Below are positions 7,039 to 15,016 of a stretch of 26,744 bases of DNA, one piece after another. The notes below the pieces were generated by a model. It saw nothing but the letters and a program-made list of their open reading frames with translations, was not told where the DNA came from and made no database searches. The DNA is taken from the NCBI GenBank assembly GCA_964650695.1, contig CAZYVA010000016.1, positions 1 to 26,744 on the forward strand. The letters run 5' to 3'. The translations under genes and the position numbers were made by a program. Position 1 is the stretch's first letter, and the number at the start of each line of letters is the position of its first letter. This stretch comes from CAZYVA01 sp964650695 (GTDB lineage Bacteria > Bacillota > Clostridia > Lachnospirales > Lachnospiraceae).

Positions 7039-7488
7039 ATGCAGTACAAAAGAAAAGTTTTTTATTATGAGACGGATCAGATGGGCATCGTGCATCATTC
7101 CAACTATATCCGGTGGTTTGAGGAAGCACGGTTGGAATATATGGAAGAACTGGGGCTTGGGTACGCGCAGATGGAAGAGGAAGGGATCATCAGCCCCGTG
7201 CTTTCCGTGGAGGCGGATTACCTGCGGATGCTCTATTTCGGAAATCAAGTGACGATCGAGGCGTATGTCCGGGAATACAATGGCATCAAGCTGACGGTTG
7301 GGTATGAGGTCGTTAGCGATGAGACAGGGAAAGTCCATTGCCGGGGAAGCAGCAAGCATTGTTTTTTGAGCCGGGATGGGCGGCCGCTTTCGCTGAAGCA
7401 GGCAAACCCGAAGTTCCACGCCTTGTTTGAGCAGGCGCTGCACGATCATTTGGAAAAGATAAAAAGCAATGAAAAGCCGCTTGAGTAA
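7039..7488 (+). CDS. Acyl-CoA thioesterase, YbgC/FadM (4HBT) family
   Basis: A 149-residue single-domain hotdog-fold protein, normal length for the family, expected to hydrolyse acyl-CoA thioesters in the cytoplasm. The catalytic signature is YYETDQMGIVHHSNYIRWFEEAR (Asp13 and the HHSNY segment), near residues 9-31. A GGGAGGAG Shine-Dalgarno lies just upstream of 7039. It is the first gene after the T-box-like leader and is followed 86 bases later by thrS, apparently in the same transcript. The substrate cannot be inferred from the sequence. Its pairing with thrS looks like positional co-transcription rather than a shared pathway. Confidence 0.9.
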   Translation: MQYKRKVFYYETDQMGIVHHSNYIRWFEEARLEYMEELGLGYAQMEEEGIISPVLSVEADYLRMLYFGNQVTIEAYVREYNGIKLTVGYEVVSDETGKVHCRGSSKHCFLSRDGRPLSLKQANPKFHALFEQALHDHLEKIKSNEKPLE

Positions 7489-7574
7489 AAGGATCAGACA
7501 GCGGCTGACAGCGCAAGCCGGTAGGTTTTATGGATGTGGGTGAAGCGCTGTGGATAGTAGAAGGGAGAAGGGCT

Positions 7575-9485
7575 ATGAAGATCACACTGAAAGGCGGCAT
7601 GGAAAGAGAATACGCGCAGGGCATGACGGTGCTGGATATCGCGAAGGATATAAGCGAAGGGCTTGCCAGGGCGGCAACGGCGGGAAAAGTGGATGGGGAT
7701 ATTGTAGATTTGCGGACGGAAATCTCCGGGGACCACAGTCTGGAAATCCTGACCTTTGACAGCGGCGAGGAAGGGAAGGGCGCGTTTAACCATACGGCTT
7801 CCCACATCATGGCGCAGGCCGTCAAGCGGCTGTACCCGGAGACGAAGCTGGCCATCGGCCCTTCGATCGCGAATGGGTTTTACTATGATCTGGACAGGGA
7901 AACGCCGTTTGTCCCGGAGGATTTGGAGAAAATCGAGGCGGAGATGAAAAAGATCGTGAAGGAAAACCTGCCCCTCCAGCGTTTCACCAAATCAAGGGAA
8001 GACGCCATTGCCTATTTCCAGGAAAAAGGGGAACCCTATAAAGTAGAATTAATTGAGGATCTGCCGGAAGATGCAGAGATCAGCTTTTATTCCCAGGGGG
8101 AGTTTACCGACTTGTGCGCGGGGCCGCATCTGATGTCCACAAAACCGGTCAAAGCGGTGAAGCTTACCAGCATTGCGGGCGCGTATTGGAGGGGGGATGA
8201 AAAAAACAAGATGCTGACACGCATTTACGGCGTGGCGTACCCGAAAAAAGCGCAGTTGGACGAGTACCTCCATATGATGGAGGAGGCGAAAAAGCGCGAC
8301 CACCGGAAACTGGGAAGGGAGCTTGGGCTGTTCATGATGTGCGAGGAAGGGCCGGGATTCCCGTTTTTCCTTCCGAAAGGGATGGTTGTGAAAAACGCGC
8401 TGCTGGATTATTGGAGAGAGCTCCACAGGAGGAACGGCTATGTGGAGATTTCGACGCCGATGATTTTAAACAGGAAACTATGGGAGACCTCCGGACACTG
8501 GGACCACTATAAAGAAAATATGTATACAACGGAGATCGACGGGGAAGACTACGCGATCAAGCCGATGAATTGTCCAGGGGGCGTGCTTGTCTATAAATCC
8601 GAGCCACGCTCCTACAAAGATCTGCCGCTGCGTGTGGGGGAGATCGGGCTGGTACACCGCCACGAGAAATCCGGGCAGCTCCATGGCCTGATGCGCGTGC
8701 GCTGCTTCCATCAGGACGACGCCCATATTTTCATGATGCCGGATCAGATCCGGGATGAGATCAAAGGTGTGGTGGCATTGATCGATGAAGTGTATGCGTT
8801 GTTTGGCTTCCCATACCATGTAGAGCTTTCCACCCGCCCAGAGAACAGTATGGGGAGCGATGAAGACTGGGCGGTCGCGACGGAAGGACTGAGGGGGGCT
8901 TTGGACGACCTCGGTATGGACTATGTCGTCAATGAAGGAGACGGCGCGTTTTATGGGCCGAAGATCGACTTCCATCTGCAGGATTCCATCGGCAGGACAT
9001 GGCAATGCGGGACGATCCAGCTTGATATGCAGCTCCCGCTCCGGTTTGAGGCGGAGTATACAGGGGCGGACGGCGAGAAGCACCGCCCGGTCATGATCCA
9101 CCGCGTTGCTTTCGGCTCCATAGAGCGGTTTATCGGGATTTTGATCGAGCATTTTGCGGGGGCGTTCCCGACGTGGCTCTCCCCGGTACAGGCGAAAGTG
9201 CTTCCGATCTCGGACAAGCATATGGATTACGCGCAGAACGTGTATAAGAGGCTGAATGAGGCGGGGCTCCGTGCGGAGATAGACGCCAGGGCAGAAAAGA
9301 TAGGGTATAAGATCCGGGAAGCGCAGATGCAGAAAATCCCTTATATGCTGATCGTCGGGGCAAAAGAAGAGGAAGAGGGCGTTGTCGCTGTCCGCAGCCG
9401 CGCTGCGGGGGATGAAGGGCCAAGAGAACTGGAGGGATTCATCAGGGACGTGCAGGAGGAAGTGCGGACAAGGGCGCTTTCATAG
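7575..9485 (+). CDS. thrS: Threonine-tRNA ligase
   Basis: Class II aminoacyl-tRNA synthetase that charges tRNA-Thr, 636 residues, with full bacterial architecture. The TGS domain is at 1-62. The editing domain carries H73 and H77 (FNHTASHIMA) and the FTDLCAGPHL segment. The zinc-containing catalytic core has MNCPGG, VHRHEKSGQLHGLMRVR and the motif 3 region MIHRVAFGSIERF. The anticodon-binding domain starts near LSPVQAKVLPIS. The frame is open from 7530, but ATG at 7575 has AGGGAGAAGGG immediately upstream and begins the TGS domain properly (MKITLKGG). It lies downstream of the T-box-like leader at 6925-7017, which would be its natural regulator if functional. Confidence 0.97.
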   Translation: MKITLKGGMEREYAQGMTVLDIAKDISEGLARAATAGKVDGDIVDLRTEISGDHSLEILTFDSGEEGKGAFNHTASHIMAQAVKRLYPETKLAIGPSIANGFYYDLDRETPFVPEDLEKIEAEMKKIVKENLPLQRFTKSREDAIAYFQEKGEPYKVELIEDLPEDAEISFYSQGEFTDLCAGPHLMSTKPVKAVKLTSIAGAYWRGDEKNKMLTRIYGVAYPKKAQLDEYLHMMEEAKKRDHRKLGRELGLFMMCEEGPGFPFFLPKGMVVKNALLDYWRELHRRNGYVEISTPMILNRKLWETSGHWDHYKENMYTTEIDGEDYAIKPMNCPGGVLVYKSEPRSYKDLPLRVGEIGLVHRHEKSGQLHGLMRVRCFHQDDAHIFMMPDQIRDEIKGVVALIDEVYALFGFPYHVELSTRPENSMGSDEDWAVATEGLRGALDDLGMDYVVNEGDGAFYGPKIDFHLQDSIGRTWQCGTIQLDMQLPLRFEAEYTGADGEKHRPVMIHRVAFGSIERFIGILIEHFAGAFPTWLSPVQAKVLPISDKHMDYAQNVYKRLNEAGLRAEIDARAEKIGYKIREAQMQKIPYMLIVGAKEEEEGVVAVRSRAAGDEGPRELEGFIRDVQEEVRTRALS

Positions 9486-9520
9486 AATGGGACAAGGGAC
9501 AAATGACACATAGTATCATA

Positions 9521-9549
9521 GAATAAAAACAAAAATTCCGGGCATATTA
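9521..9549 (+). promoter_or_regulatory. Candidate sigma-G-type (forespore) promoter
   Basis: GAATA (9521-9525) and CATATTA (9543-9549), 17 bases apart, fit the Bacillus sigma-G consensus of GHATR and CATNHTA exactly. Transcription would begin about 65 bases before the DUF1540 gene. I see no comparable sigma-A promoter in the 136-base gap. A short-motif match in AT-rich DNA can arise by chance. Confidence 0.42.
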
Positions 9550-9621
9550 TTGGAAACGGCATCAAATATCCAACAGGGAACGGATGGTGCTGTTTAGACG
9601 ATTTCCAGGAGGAGGGAGAAT

Positions 9622-9942
9622 ATGCCGGAATTAAAATGTACGGTGCAGACCTGTACGCATAACCAGGACTATTACTGTCAATTGGACAAAATCCAAGTTG
9701 GCGGAAAAAAGGCAAAGAAAGCGGAAGAGACATGCTGCGACAGCTTCGAGGAGAGGAAAGAAGGCTCTTACAGCAATTCTTCCGGATATGCGTCTGACAG
9801 AAGCGAGATCGACTGTAAGGCGACAGACTGTGTATACAATGAAGACTGCAGTTGTTATGCCGGGAAGATCAGCGTGGAAGGCGGAAATGCCTGCAAATGT
9901 GAGCAGACGGAATGTGCGACGTTCCGGTGTGCCTGTAGCTGA
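9622..9942 (+). CDS. Small cysteine-rich protein with two DUF1540 repeats
   Basis: A 106-residue soluble protein made of two similar cysteine-rich halves: C6, C11, C19 and C38/C39 in the first, and C65, C70, C76/C78, C91/C93 and C98 in the second. They are joined by a Ser/Gly/Tyr-rich linker (about 46-62). Each half has the DUF1540 pattern of CxxxxC, Tyr/Asn, then C, with a short basic or glycine-rich turn. The cysteines could bind metal or form disulfides; the function is unknown. A strong AGGAGGAGGG lies upstream of the start. It appears to be a single-gene unit between thrS and the terminator at 10012-10055. The candidate forespore promoter hints at a role in spores. Confidence 0.88.
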   Translation: MPELKCTVQTCTHNQDYYCQLDKIQVGGKKAKKAEETCCDSFEERKEGSYSNSSGYASDRSEIDCKATDCVYNEDCSCYAGKISVEGGNACKCEQTECATFRCACS

Positions 9943-10011
9943 CGGGGAGGCAAGGCGTCCTTAAAGGAAGCAGAAAAAATTAAGGCTGTGTAGATCGGAA
10001 TTGTTTTAGAA

Positions 10012-10055
10012 AAGGCAGGAAAGGCATTCAAAAGGGTGGCTTTCCTGCCTTTTTT
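10012..10055 (+). terminator. Strong intrinsic terminator after the DUF1540 gene
   Basis: AAGGCAGGAAAG (10012-10023) is perfectly complementary to CTTTCCTGCCTT (10040-10051), with a 16-base loop, then a T run to 10055. It separates the DUF1540 gene from the sigma factor unit. Confidence 0.92.
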
Positions 10056-10088
10056 GCGCTGCGGGGATTTCCGGGCATAAAGTTTTTT

Positions 10089-10120
10089 TGAACCTTCTAT
10101 GGTTTCCATGACAATATAGT
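10089..10120 (+). promoter_or_regulatory. Candidate ECF-type promoter before the sigma factor gene
   Basis: TGAACC (10089-10094), preceded by a T run, resembles the -35 (TGAAC core) of ECF sigma promoters. About 16 bases later comes ACAATATAGT (10111-10120). The position, 20-50 bases upstream of the ECF gene, suits autoregulation. The -10 does not show the usual CGTC, so the call is tentative. Confidence 0.4.
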
Positions 10121-10137
10121 AGTAGAGGGCCTCGAAA

Positions 10138-10689
10138 ATGACAAAGAAAGAGCTTGTGGAACAATGTATAACAGAATACGGGCAATCCGTCTACAGCTTT
10201 TGCCTGCACATGACGCGCAGCAAAACGGAGGCGGAGGATCTATATCAGGATACCTTCCTTCTGTTGATGGAGAAATGGAAAAGCCTGGATATGGGGCAAA
10301 ACCCAAAAAGCTACCTTCTTGCACTGGCGTTCAACCTGTGGCGGAATAAGCGAAGGAAGCAAAGGATCCGGGACCTTCTGGCCGGGCGTACTCTTTCGCT
10401 GGATGATGCGGACAGGGAAGGATGCAGCTTTGCGGATTCGCTGGCCGACGGGGCGAAGACGCCGGAAGAATTGTCCATAGAAAAAGAGGCTTATCAAAAG
10501 ATCCAGGATGCGGTAGCCAGGCTGCCGGATAAATACAGGGAGGTCATCCTCCTATATTACGGGACGGATCTGAAACAGTCGGAGATCGCGCGGGTTTTAC
10601 AGATTCCGGAAGGAACCGTGAAAAGCCGTCTGAGCGCTGCAAAGGGGAAACTGAAAAACGGGATTGCCGGATATGGAGGTATACTATGA
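10138..10689 (+). CDS. ECF-type sigma-70 family RNA polymerase sigma factor
   Basis: A 183-residue alternative sigma factor. Region 2 is at about 8-75 (AEDLYQDTFLLLMEKW, then NPKSYLLALAFNLWRNKRRKQ). An acidic linker of about 85-115 follows. Region 4 is at about 125-180 with the helix-turn-helix LKQSEIARVLQIPEGTVKSRLS. There is no region 1 or 3, as expected for ECF proteins. The start lacks a strong Shine-Dalgarno. The gene overlaps the next by four bases (ATGA), the typical arrangement with a cognate anti-sigma factor. Terminators on both sides make the pair an isolated unit. The inducing signal and regulon are not evident from the neighbours. Confidence 0.93.
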   Translation: MTKKELVEQCITEYGQSVYSFCLHMTRSKTEAEDLYQDTFLLLMEKWKSLDMGQNPKSYLLALAFNLWRNKRRKQRIRDLLAGRTLSLDDADREGCSFADSLADGAKTPEELSIEKEAYQKIQDAVARLPDKYREVILLYYGTDLKQSEIARVLQIPEGTVKSRLSAAKGKLKNGIAGYGGIL

Positions 10690-11495
10690 AAGACAGGATG
10701 GATATGTTGCTTGCCAAAGCTCTTCACAGTGATGAAAACATCGACCCTGCTGTTAATGAGAAGCTTATAAAAATAGCTTCCGGCGAGGGCGGAAAGGAGC
10801 TTTTTATGAAAACATCGGATTATCGATCATCAAGGACACAAAAAACAGGACGGAGGAAGTGGGTCCCCGTGGCGGCGGCAATTGCACTGTGCATCATACC
10901 GGCCAGTGTTTACGCGGGTTCCAAGGTAGCAGGTTATGTAGCAACCAGTTCCGCGGTTTCACCGTACCAGTCTTACGGGGATGTTGCGAAGGTTTCGAAA
11001 AAAGCGGGATTTTCCTTTGACAGCGTAGAGCGTTTCTCCAATGGATACCGCTTTCAGGAAATGGATATCCTTGACACGGATAAACAGGATGAGGATGGCC
11101 ATAAAGCCGGTTCCTTCAAAGAGGTTGACATGACCTATTCAAAAAAAGGTTCATCGGACATTTCTTTGACTGTCCATGAGACGCAGCCGGAAGACGCGGC
11201 GCCGGCTGATTACCGGGAAGTGAAGAAATGCACGGGCGCGGATGGAGCGGAATATGACTTGTACTATTCGGTAGACCATTACAAATTCGTTCCGGAGGAT
11301 TACGAACTGACCGAGGAGGATAAAGCAAACCAGGAAAAACCGGATTATTTTATTTCTGTTGGCACGGATGAGGTGGAGGAGACGGATGTTTCCTATCTCA
11401 CCTGGAGTAAGGACGGGAACGAATACATGCTGATGGCTACTGAGGAATTTTCCGGGGATGAACTGTTTGCGATGGCGGAGGAAATATTGAAATAA
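10686..11495 (+). CDS. Membrane-anchored protein, probable anti-sigma factor of the preceding ECF sigma
   Basis: A 269-residue protein with a short cytoplasmic N-terminal part (about 1-56), one transmembrane helix (about 58-77, following basic RRKW) and an acidic extracytoplasmic domain of about 190 residues. That domain has alternating strand-like segments and ends in a motif like DELFAMAEEILK, similar to DUF4367-type sensor domains. The topology and the four-base overlap with the ECF gene fit a one-span anti-sigma factor that holds the sigma until an external signal. No zinc-binding ZAS motif is visible in the N-terminus, so the sigma-binding part is not a classic one. Identification is mostly by context. 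Confidence 0.75.
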   Translation: MKDRMDMLLAKALHSDENIDPAVNEKLIKIASGEGGKELFMKTSDYRSSRTQKTGRRKWVPVAAAIALCIIPASVYAGSKVAGYVATSSAVSPYQSYGDVAKVSKKAGFSFDSVERFSNGYRFQEMDILDTDKQDEDGHKAGSFKEVDMTYSKKGSSDISLTVHETQPEDAAPADYREVKKCTGADGAEYDLYYSVDHYKFVPEDYELTEEDKANQEKPDYFISVGTDEVEETDVSYLTWSKDGNEYMLMATEEFSGDELFAMAEEILK

Positions 11496-11586
11496 ACGTT
11501 ACTTTTCGCGGCCCGGAATGCTTATTTGCGGGAAGTGGTCCAAGCGTAACACCGTTTTCCGGGATCAGGTAAGGAAATTTTTTAGG

Positions 11587-11622
11587 CTCTGTGAATCGTT
11601 GGCGGCGGTTCACAGAGTTTTT
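11587..11622 (+). terminator. Intrinsic terminator of the sigma/anti-sigma operon
   Basis: CTCTGTGAA (11587-11595) is perfectly complementary to TTCACAGAG (11609-11617), with a 13-base loop and TTTTT immediately after. The 90 bases before it also hold a perfect 7-base inverted repeat, CCCGGAA (11512-11518) with TTCCGGG (11557-11563), of unknown role. Confidence 0.9.
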
Positions 11623-11678
11623 CTTGTTGTCGTTCCAGCCTGGGATGGATGGGTTGCCATGCCCGTATCAAGAAAAAA

Positions 11679-11709
11679 ATGACAAACAGCGGGTGATTTG
11701 TGGTATGAT
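11679..11709 (+). promoter_or_regulatory. Probable promoter of the antiporter gene
   Basis: An extended -10, TGG-TATGAT (11701-11709), lies with a -35-like ATGACA at 11679-11684. The 19-base spacer is long, so recognition would rest on the extended -10. It is about 40 bases before the start at 11753. Confidence 0.45.
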
Positions 11710-11752
11710 ATTCAGACAATGGATGGTTTATGGAATGAAACGGAGGGTTTTC

Positions 11753-13369
11753 ATGCTTGCTTCACTGACTATCGTTGCCATTGTCATCGTTGCCTGTATT
11801 TTGTGCGGCAAGATCACCAATAAAATAGGCGTCCCGATGCTGCTGGCGTTTATCCTGCTGGGCGTGGTATTTGGCTCTGACGGGTTTTTCAAGATTGCTT
11901 TCGATAATTTTGAGTTTGTAGAACAGGTATGCACGGTGGCCTTGATTTTCATTATGTTCTACGGGGGATACGGGACCAACTGGAAAGAGGCAAAACCAGT
12001 CGCGCTGGAAGCCATGCTGCTTTCCTCCGCAGGGGTGGTGGTGACGGCGTTTGCGGTCGGTGTATTCTGTCATTTTGCGCTTGGTTTTGCATGGCTGGAA
12101 GGTCTGCTGACCGGCGCAGTCCTGAGTTCGACGGATGCGGCGTCCGTTTTTTCGATACTCCGTTCCAAAAAGCTGAATTTAAAATACAAGACAGCGTCTC
12201 TCCTGGAGCTGGAAAGCGGGAGCAATGACCCTTGGGCGTATATGCTGACGACGGTGGTCCTTTCGGTTATGCACGGGGAGGGCGCTTCTTTTTCAGCCAT
12301 TGCCGGGATGGTGCTGCGCCAGATCCTCGTGGGAGCAGGCGCAGGGGTATTGATTGCTTTTGCGGCTGTCTGGATGATCCGGCATGTGGATTTTGTGGCA
12401 TCGGGGTTTGACACCACTTTTGTAGTCGCGGTCGCGCTGCTTGCGTACACGGTTCCATCCCTTCTGGGCGGGAATGGGTATTTAAGCGCCTACATCGTCG
12501 GAATCCTGCTGGGGAACTGTGCGCTGCCGGATAAAAAAACGCTGGTTCATTTTTTCGACGGGGCGACAGGGCTTTTGCAGATGCTGGTTTTTTTCTTGAT
12601 GGGGCTGTTGTCTTTCCCCTCGCAGATGGTGGATATCCTGGCGCCTGCAGTGTTGATTTTCCTGTTCCTGACCTTCATCGCAAGGCCGCTGGCCGTCTGC
12701 CCGATACTGGCAGCGTTTGGCACAAAGGCAGAGAAGCAGATGGTCGTTTCATGGGCGGGGCTTCGGGGCGCTTCTTCGATCGTGTTTGCCATCATGGTGA
12801 CGGTGGGGGATATCTACACAAAAAACGACGTGTTCCATATTGTGTTTTGCATTGTCCTGCTGTCCATTGGCATACAGGGGACGCTGTTCCCCTTCCTTTC
12901 CAGGAAATGGAATATGATCGACAATACGGTGGATGTGATGAAGACCTTCAATGATTACGCGGAAGAATCGGTCCTGGAATTTGTGAGGCTTCAGATGCCG
13001 GCCGGGCACGCATGGGAAGGGAAAACGATCCGGGAAGTTTTCCTGCCCCCGCAGATGCGTTTTGTTTTGATCCGCAGGGGAGAGCAATGGGTGGTGCCGC
13101 GGGGCGACACCGTATTGATGGAAGGGGACAGGTTCATCATGAGCGCGGTGGAATACCAGGGGAACAATCCGGTACATATGAAGGAGGTTTACGTGGACAG
13201 AAAGAACCCGTGGATCGGGAAGAACCTGAAGGAATTGGCTTTGAAGCATGTACGGGTTGCCCTGGTAAACCGGGAGGGCGGGTCTTTTGCGCCAACGGGG
13301 GATACGCGGATCCAGGAAAAGGATACGCTAGTGATGATCGAGGACAAGGCCAGCGCCAGGTATCCGTAG
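11753..13369 (+). CDS. K+(Na+)/H+ antiporter, CPA1/NhaP2-type, with C-terminal TrkA_C domains
   Basis: A 538-residue membrane antiporter. About twelve hydrophobic segments occupy residues 1-395. The exchange site shows SSTDAASVFSILR and LELESGSNDPWAYML, the ND carboxylate motif of the NhaP2/CvrA group, and GLRGASSIVFAI appears in a late helix. The cytoplasmic tail (about 415-538) has two RCK_C/TrkA_C-like modules, one around EGKTIREVFLPPQMRFVLIRR and the second around WIGKNLKELALKHVRVALV. Each is followed by a GDT/GD and hydrophobic strand pattern that binds nucleotides or ions as a regulatory gate. A GGAGGG sits five bases before 11753; earlier in-frame codons extend the protein without homology. 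It probably exports K+ or Na+ in exchange for protons. The exact ion cannot be read from the sequence. Confidence 0.9.
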   Translation: MLASLTIVAIVIVACILCGKITNKIGVPMLLAFILLGVVFGSDGFFKIAFDNFEFVEQVCTVALIFIMFYGGYGTNWKEAKPVALEAMLLSSAGVVVTAFAVGVFCHFALGFAWLEGLLTGAVLSSTDAASVFSILRSKKLNLKYKTASLLELESGSNDPWAYMLTTVVLSVMHGEGASFSAIAGMVLRQILVGAGAGVLIAFAAVWMIRHVDFVASGFDTTFVVAVALLAYTVPSLLGGNGYLSAYIVGILLGNCALPDKKTLVHFFDGATGLLQMLVFFLMGLLSFPSQMVDILAPAVLIFLFLTFIARPLAVCPILAAFGTKAEKQMVVSWAGLRGASSIVFAIMVTVGDIYTKNDVFHIVFCIVLLSIGIQGTLFPFLSRKWNMIDNTVDVMKTFNDYAEESVLEFVRLQMPAGHAWEGKTIREVFLPPQMRFVLIRRGEQWVVPRGDTVLMEGDRFIMSAVEYQGNNPVHMKEVYVDRKNPWIGKNLKELALKHVRVALVNREGGSFAPTGDTRIQEKDTLVMIEDKASARYP

Positions 13370-13452
13370 GGAAACCCGGAACGGGCATACGCGTTTTGCC
13401 GCGGGCAAATGCCATATGGACGGATATGTGGGAAGGACGGGGGGAACGGGTG

Positions 13453-13479
13453 GAAGCCCAGGAAAGGGGCCTCTTTTGT
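13453..13479 (+). terminator. Weak candidate terminator after the antiporter gene
   Basis: GAAGCCC (13453-13459) pairs with GGGCCTC (13467-13473) except for one mismatch, with a 7-base loop and TTTT after. The stem is short and the T run brief. Confidence 0.35.
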
Positions 13480-13517
13480 TATCAGATTTTCTTATAACCA
13501 GTCCTAAGTTTTCTGTA

Positions 13518-13547
13518 TTGGATAAAGAAAAGGAAAAGCGTTATGAT
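13518..13547 (+). promoter_or_regulatory. Sigma-A-type promoter of the O-acetylhomoserine sulfhydrylase gene
   Basis: TTGGAT (13518-13523) and TATGAT (13542-13547) are 18 bases apart, about 50 bases before the start at 13598. No S-box (SAM) riboswitch or T-box core is visible upstream, so control of this sulfur gene is probably by a protein or constitutive. Confidence 0.5.
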
Positions 13548-13597
13548 AGGCTCATGGCTCAGAAAAACAAGCAATCATCAAACAGGAGGGCAACACT

Positions 13598-14881
13598 ATG
13601 AGCAATTACAAATTTGAAACCTTACAGCTTCATGTAGGACAAGAGCAGGCGGATCCAGTGACGGACTCAAGGGCGGTGCCAATCTACCAGACAACGTCTT
13701 ATGTGTTCCACAATTCCAAGCACGCGGCGGACCGCTTTGGGCTGGCCGATTCTGGGAATATCTACGGAAGGCTTACCAATTCGACGCAGGATGTACTGGA
13801 AAAACGCCTTGCGGCATTGGAGGGCGGCGTGGCGGCGCTGGCGCTGGCGTCCGGGGCGGCGGCGATTACATACACGGTAGAGGCGCTTGCGCAGGCAGGC
13901 GATCATATCGTGGCGCAGAAAACGATTTACGGTGGAAGTTACAACCTGCTGGCACACACCTTGCCGCAGTTTGGCGTATCTACTACTTTTGTGGATGCAC
14001 ATAACCTGGCGGAACTGGAGGGCGCCATCCAGGAAAACACAAAAGCGGTCTTTCTGGAAACGCTTGGCAATCCGAACAGCGATATCCCGGATATTGACGC
14101 TATCGCGGAGATTGCGCATAAGCATGGGCTGCCGGTCGTCATTGACAATACCTTTGGCACCCCGTATTTGATCCGTCCGATTGAGCATGGAGCGGATATT
14201 GTGGTTCATTCTGCCACAAAGTTTATTGGCGGGCATGGCACGACCCTTGGCGGCATTATCGTGGATTCCGGCAAGTTTGACTGGAAAGCCAGCGGGAAAT
14301 ACAAGCCGATTGCGGAAAGTAATCCGAGTTACCATGGGATTTCCTTTGTGGACGCGGTTGGGCCGGCGGCGTTTGTGACCTATATCAGGGCCATCCTGCT
14401 CCGGGACACGGGCGCGACGATTTCTCCGTTTAACGCGTTCCTGCTGCTGCAGGGCGTAGAGACATTGTCACTCAGGCTTGAACGCCACGCAGAGAATACG
14501 AAGAAGGTCGTGGAATATCTGGCGGGCCATCCGCTGGTGGAGCGTGTGAACCACCCGGCGCTTCCCGAACATCCGGATCACGCGCTTTACGAGAAATACT
14601 TCCCGAATGGCGGGGCGAGCATCTTTACCTTTGAGATTAAAGGAGGGCAGGAGGATGCCTGGAAGTTTATCGACAACACGGAAATCTTTTCCTTGCTGGC
14701 GAATGTGGCGGATGTGAAGAGCCTCATCATCCATCCGGCTTCTACAACGCACTCGCAGCTTTCCAGTGAGGAGCTGCTGGACCAGGGGATTAAGCCCAAC
14801 ACTATCCGGCTGTCCATTGGGACGGAGCATATCGATGATATTATCGCGGACCTGGAAAAGGGCTTTGCAGCGCTGAAATAA
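13598..14881 (+). CDS. O-acetylhomoserine sulfhydrylase (aminocarboxypropyltransferase), PLP-dependent
   Basis: A 427-residue cytoplasmic enzyme of the Cys/Met-metabolism PLP family that converts O-acetylhomoserine plus sulfide (or methanethiol) to homocysteine (or methionine). The PLP lysine is K208 in HSATKFIGGHG. D183 (VIDNTF) binds the pyridine nitrogen. Y56 and R58 (IYGRLTN) bind the cofactor phosphate from the other subunit. Y111-G-G (IYGGSYNLL) is intact. The length and the long insertion before the C-terminal domain (SYHGISFVDAVGPAAF) are typical of the sulfhydrylase rather than of gamma-synthases. ACAGGAGGGC lies upstream of the start. A transsulfuration paralogue follows 135 bases later after a stable stem-loop. 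Confidence 0.93.
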   Translation: MSNYKFETLQLHVGQEQADPVTDSRAVPIYQTTSYVFHNSKHAADRFGLADSGNIYGRLTNSTQDVLEKRLAALEGGVAALALASGAAAITYTVEALAQAGDHIVAQKTIYGGSYNLLAHTLPQFGVSTTFVDAHNLAELEGAIQENTKAVFLETLGNPNSDIPDIDAIAEIAHKHGLPVVIDNTFGTPYLIRPIEHGADIVVHSATKFIGGHGTTLGGIIVDSGKFDWKASGKYKPIAESNPSYHGISFVDAVGPAAFVTYIRAILLRDTGATISPFNAFLLLQGVETLSLRLERHAENTKKVVEYLAGHPLVERVNHPALPEHPDHALYEKYFPNGGASIFTFEIKGGQEDAWKFIDNTEIFSLLANVADVKSLIIHPASTTHSQLSSEELLDQGIKPNTIRLSIGTEHIDDIIADLEKGFAALK

Positions 14882-14905
14882 ACGGAAAAACATGTATATG
14901 GATGG

Positions 14906-14964
14906 AATCGAGGCGGTTACGGCTTTCTCTGGCGAAGAACACCCGTAGCCGCCTCGATTTGTAT
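14906..14964 (+). terminator. Long stem-loop between two sulfur-metabolism genes
   Basis: AATCGAGGCGGTTACGG (14906-14922) pairs with CCGTAGCCGCCTCGATT (14943-14959) over 17 positions with a single G-U pair and a 20-base loop. It is followed only by TGTATT, a poor T tract. It could be a terminator, a partial attenuator or an mRNA-stabilising element that adjusts expression of the downstream gene. Confidence 0.55.
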
Positions 14965-15016
14965 TAGATGGTGGATCGTAACATCAGGCAGGACTGTAAA
15001 TAAGGAGGTTTCTTAT

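Noticed and set aside
13370..13597. Possible SAM riboswitch or T-box before the O-acetylhomoserine sulfhydrylase
   Set aside because: No T-box core, no S-box conserved segments, and the predicted promoter leaves only about 45 bases of leader.
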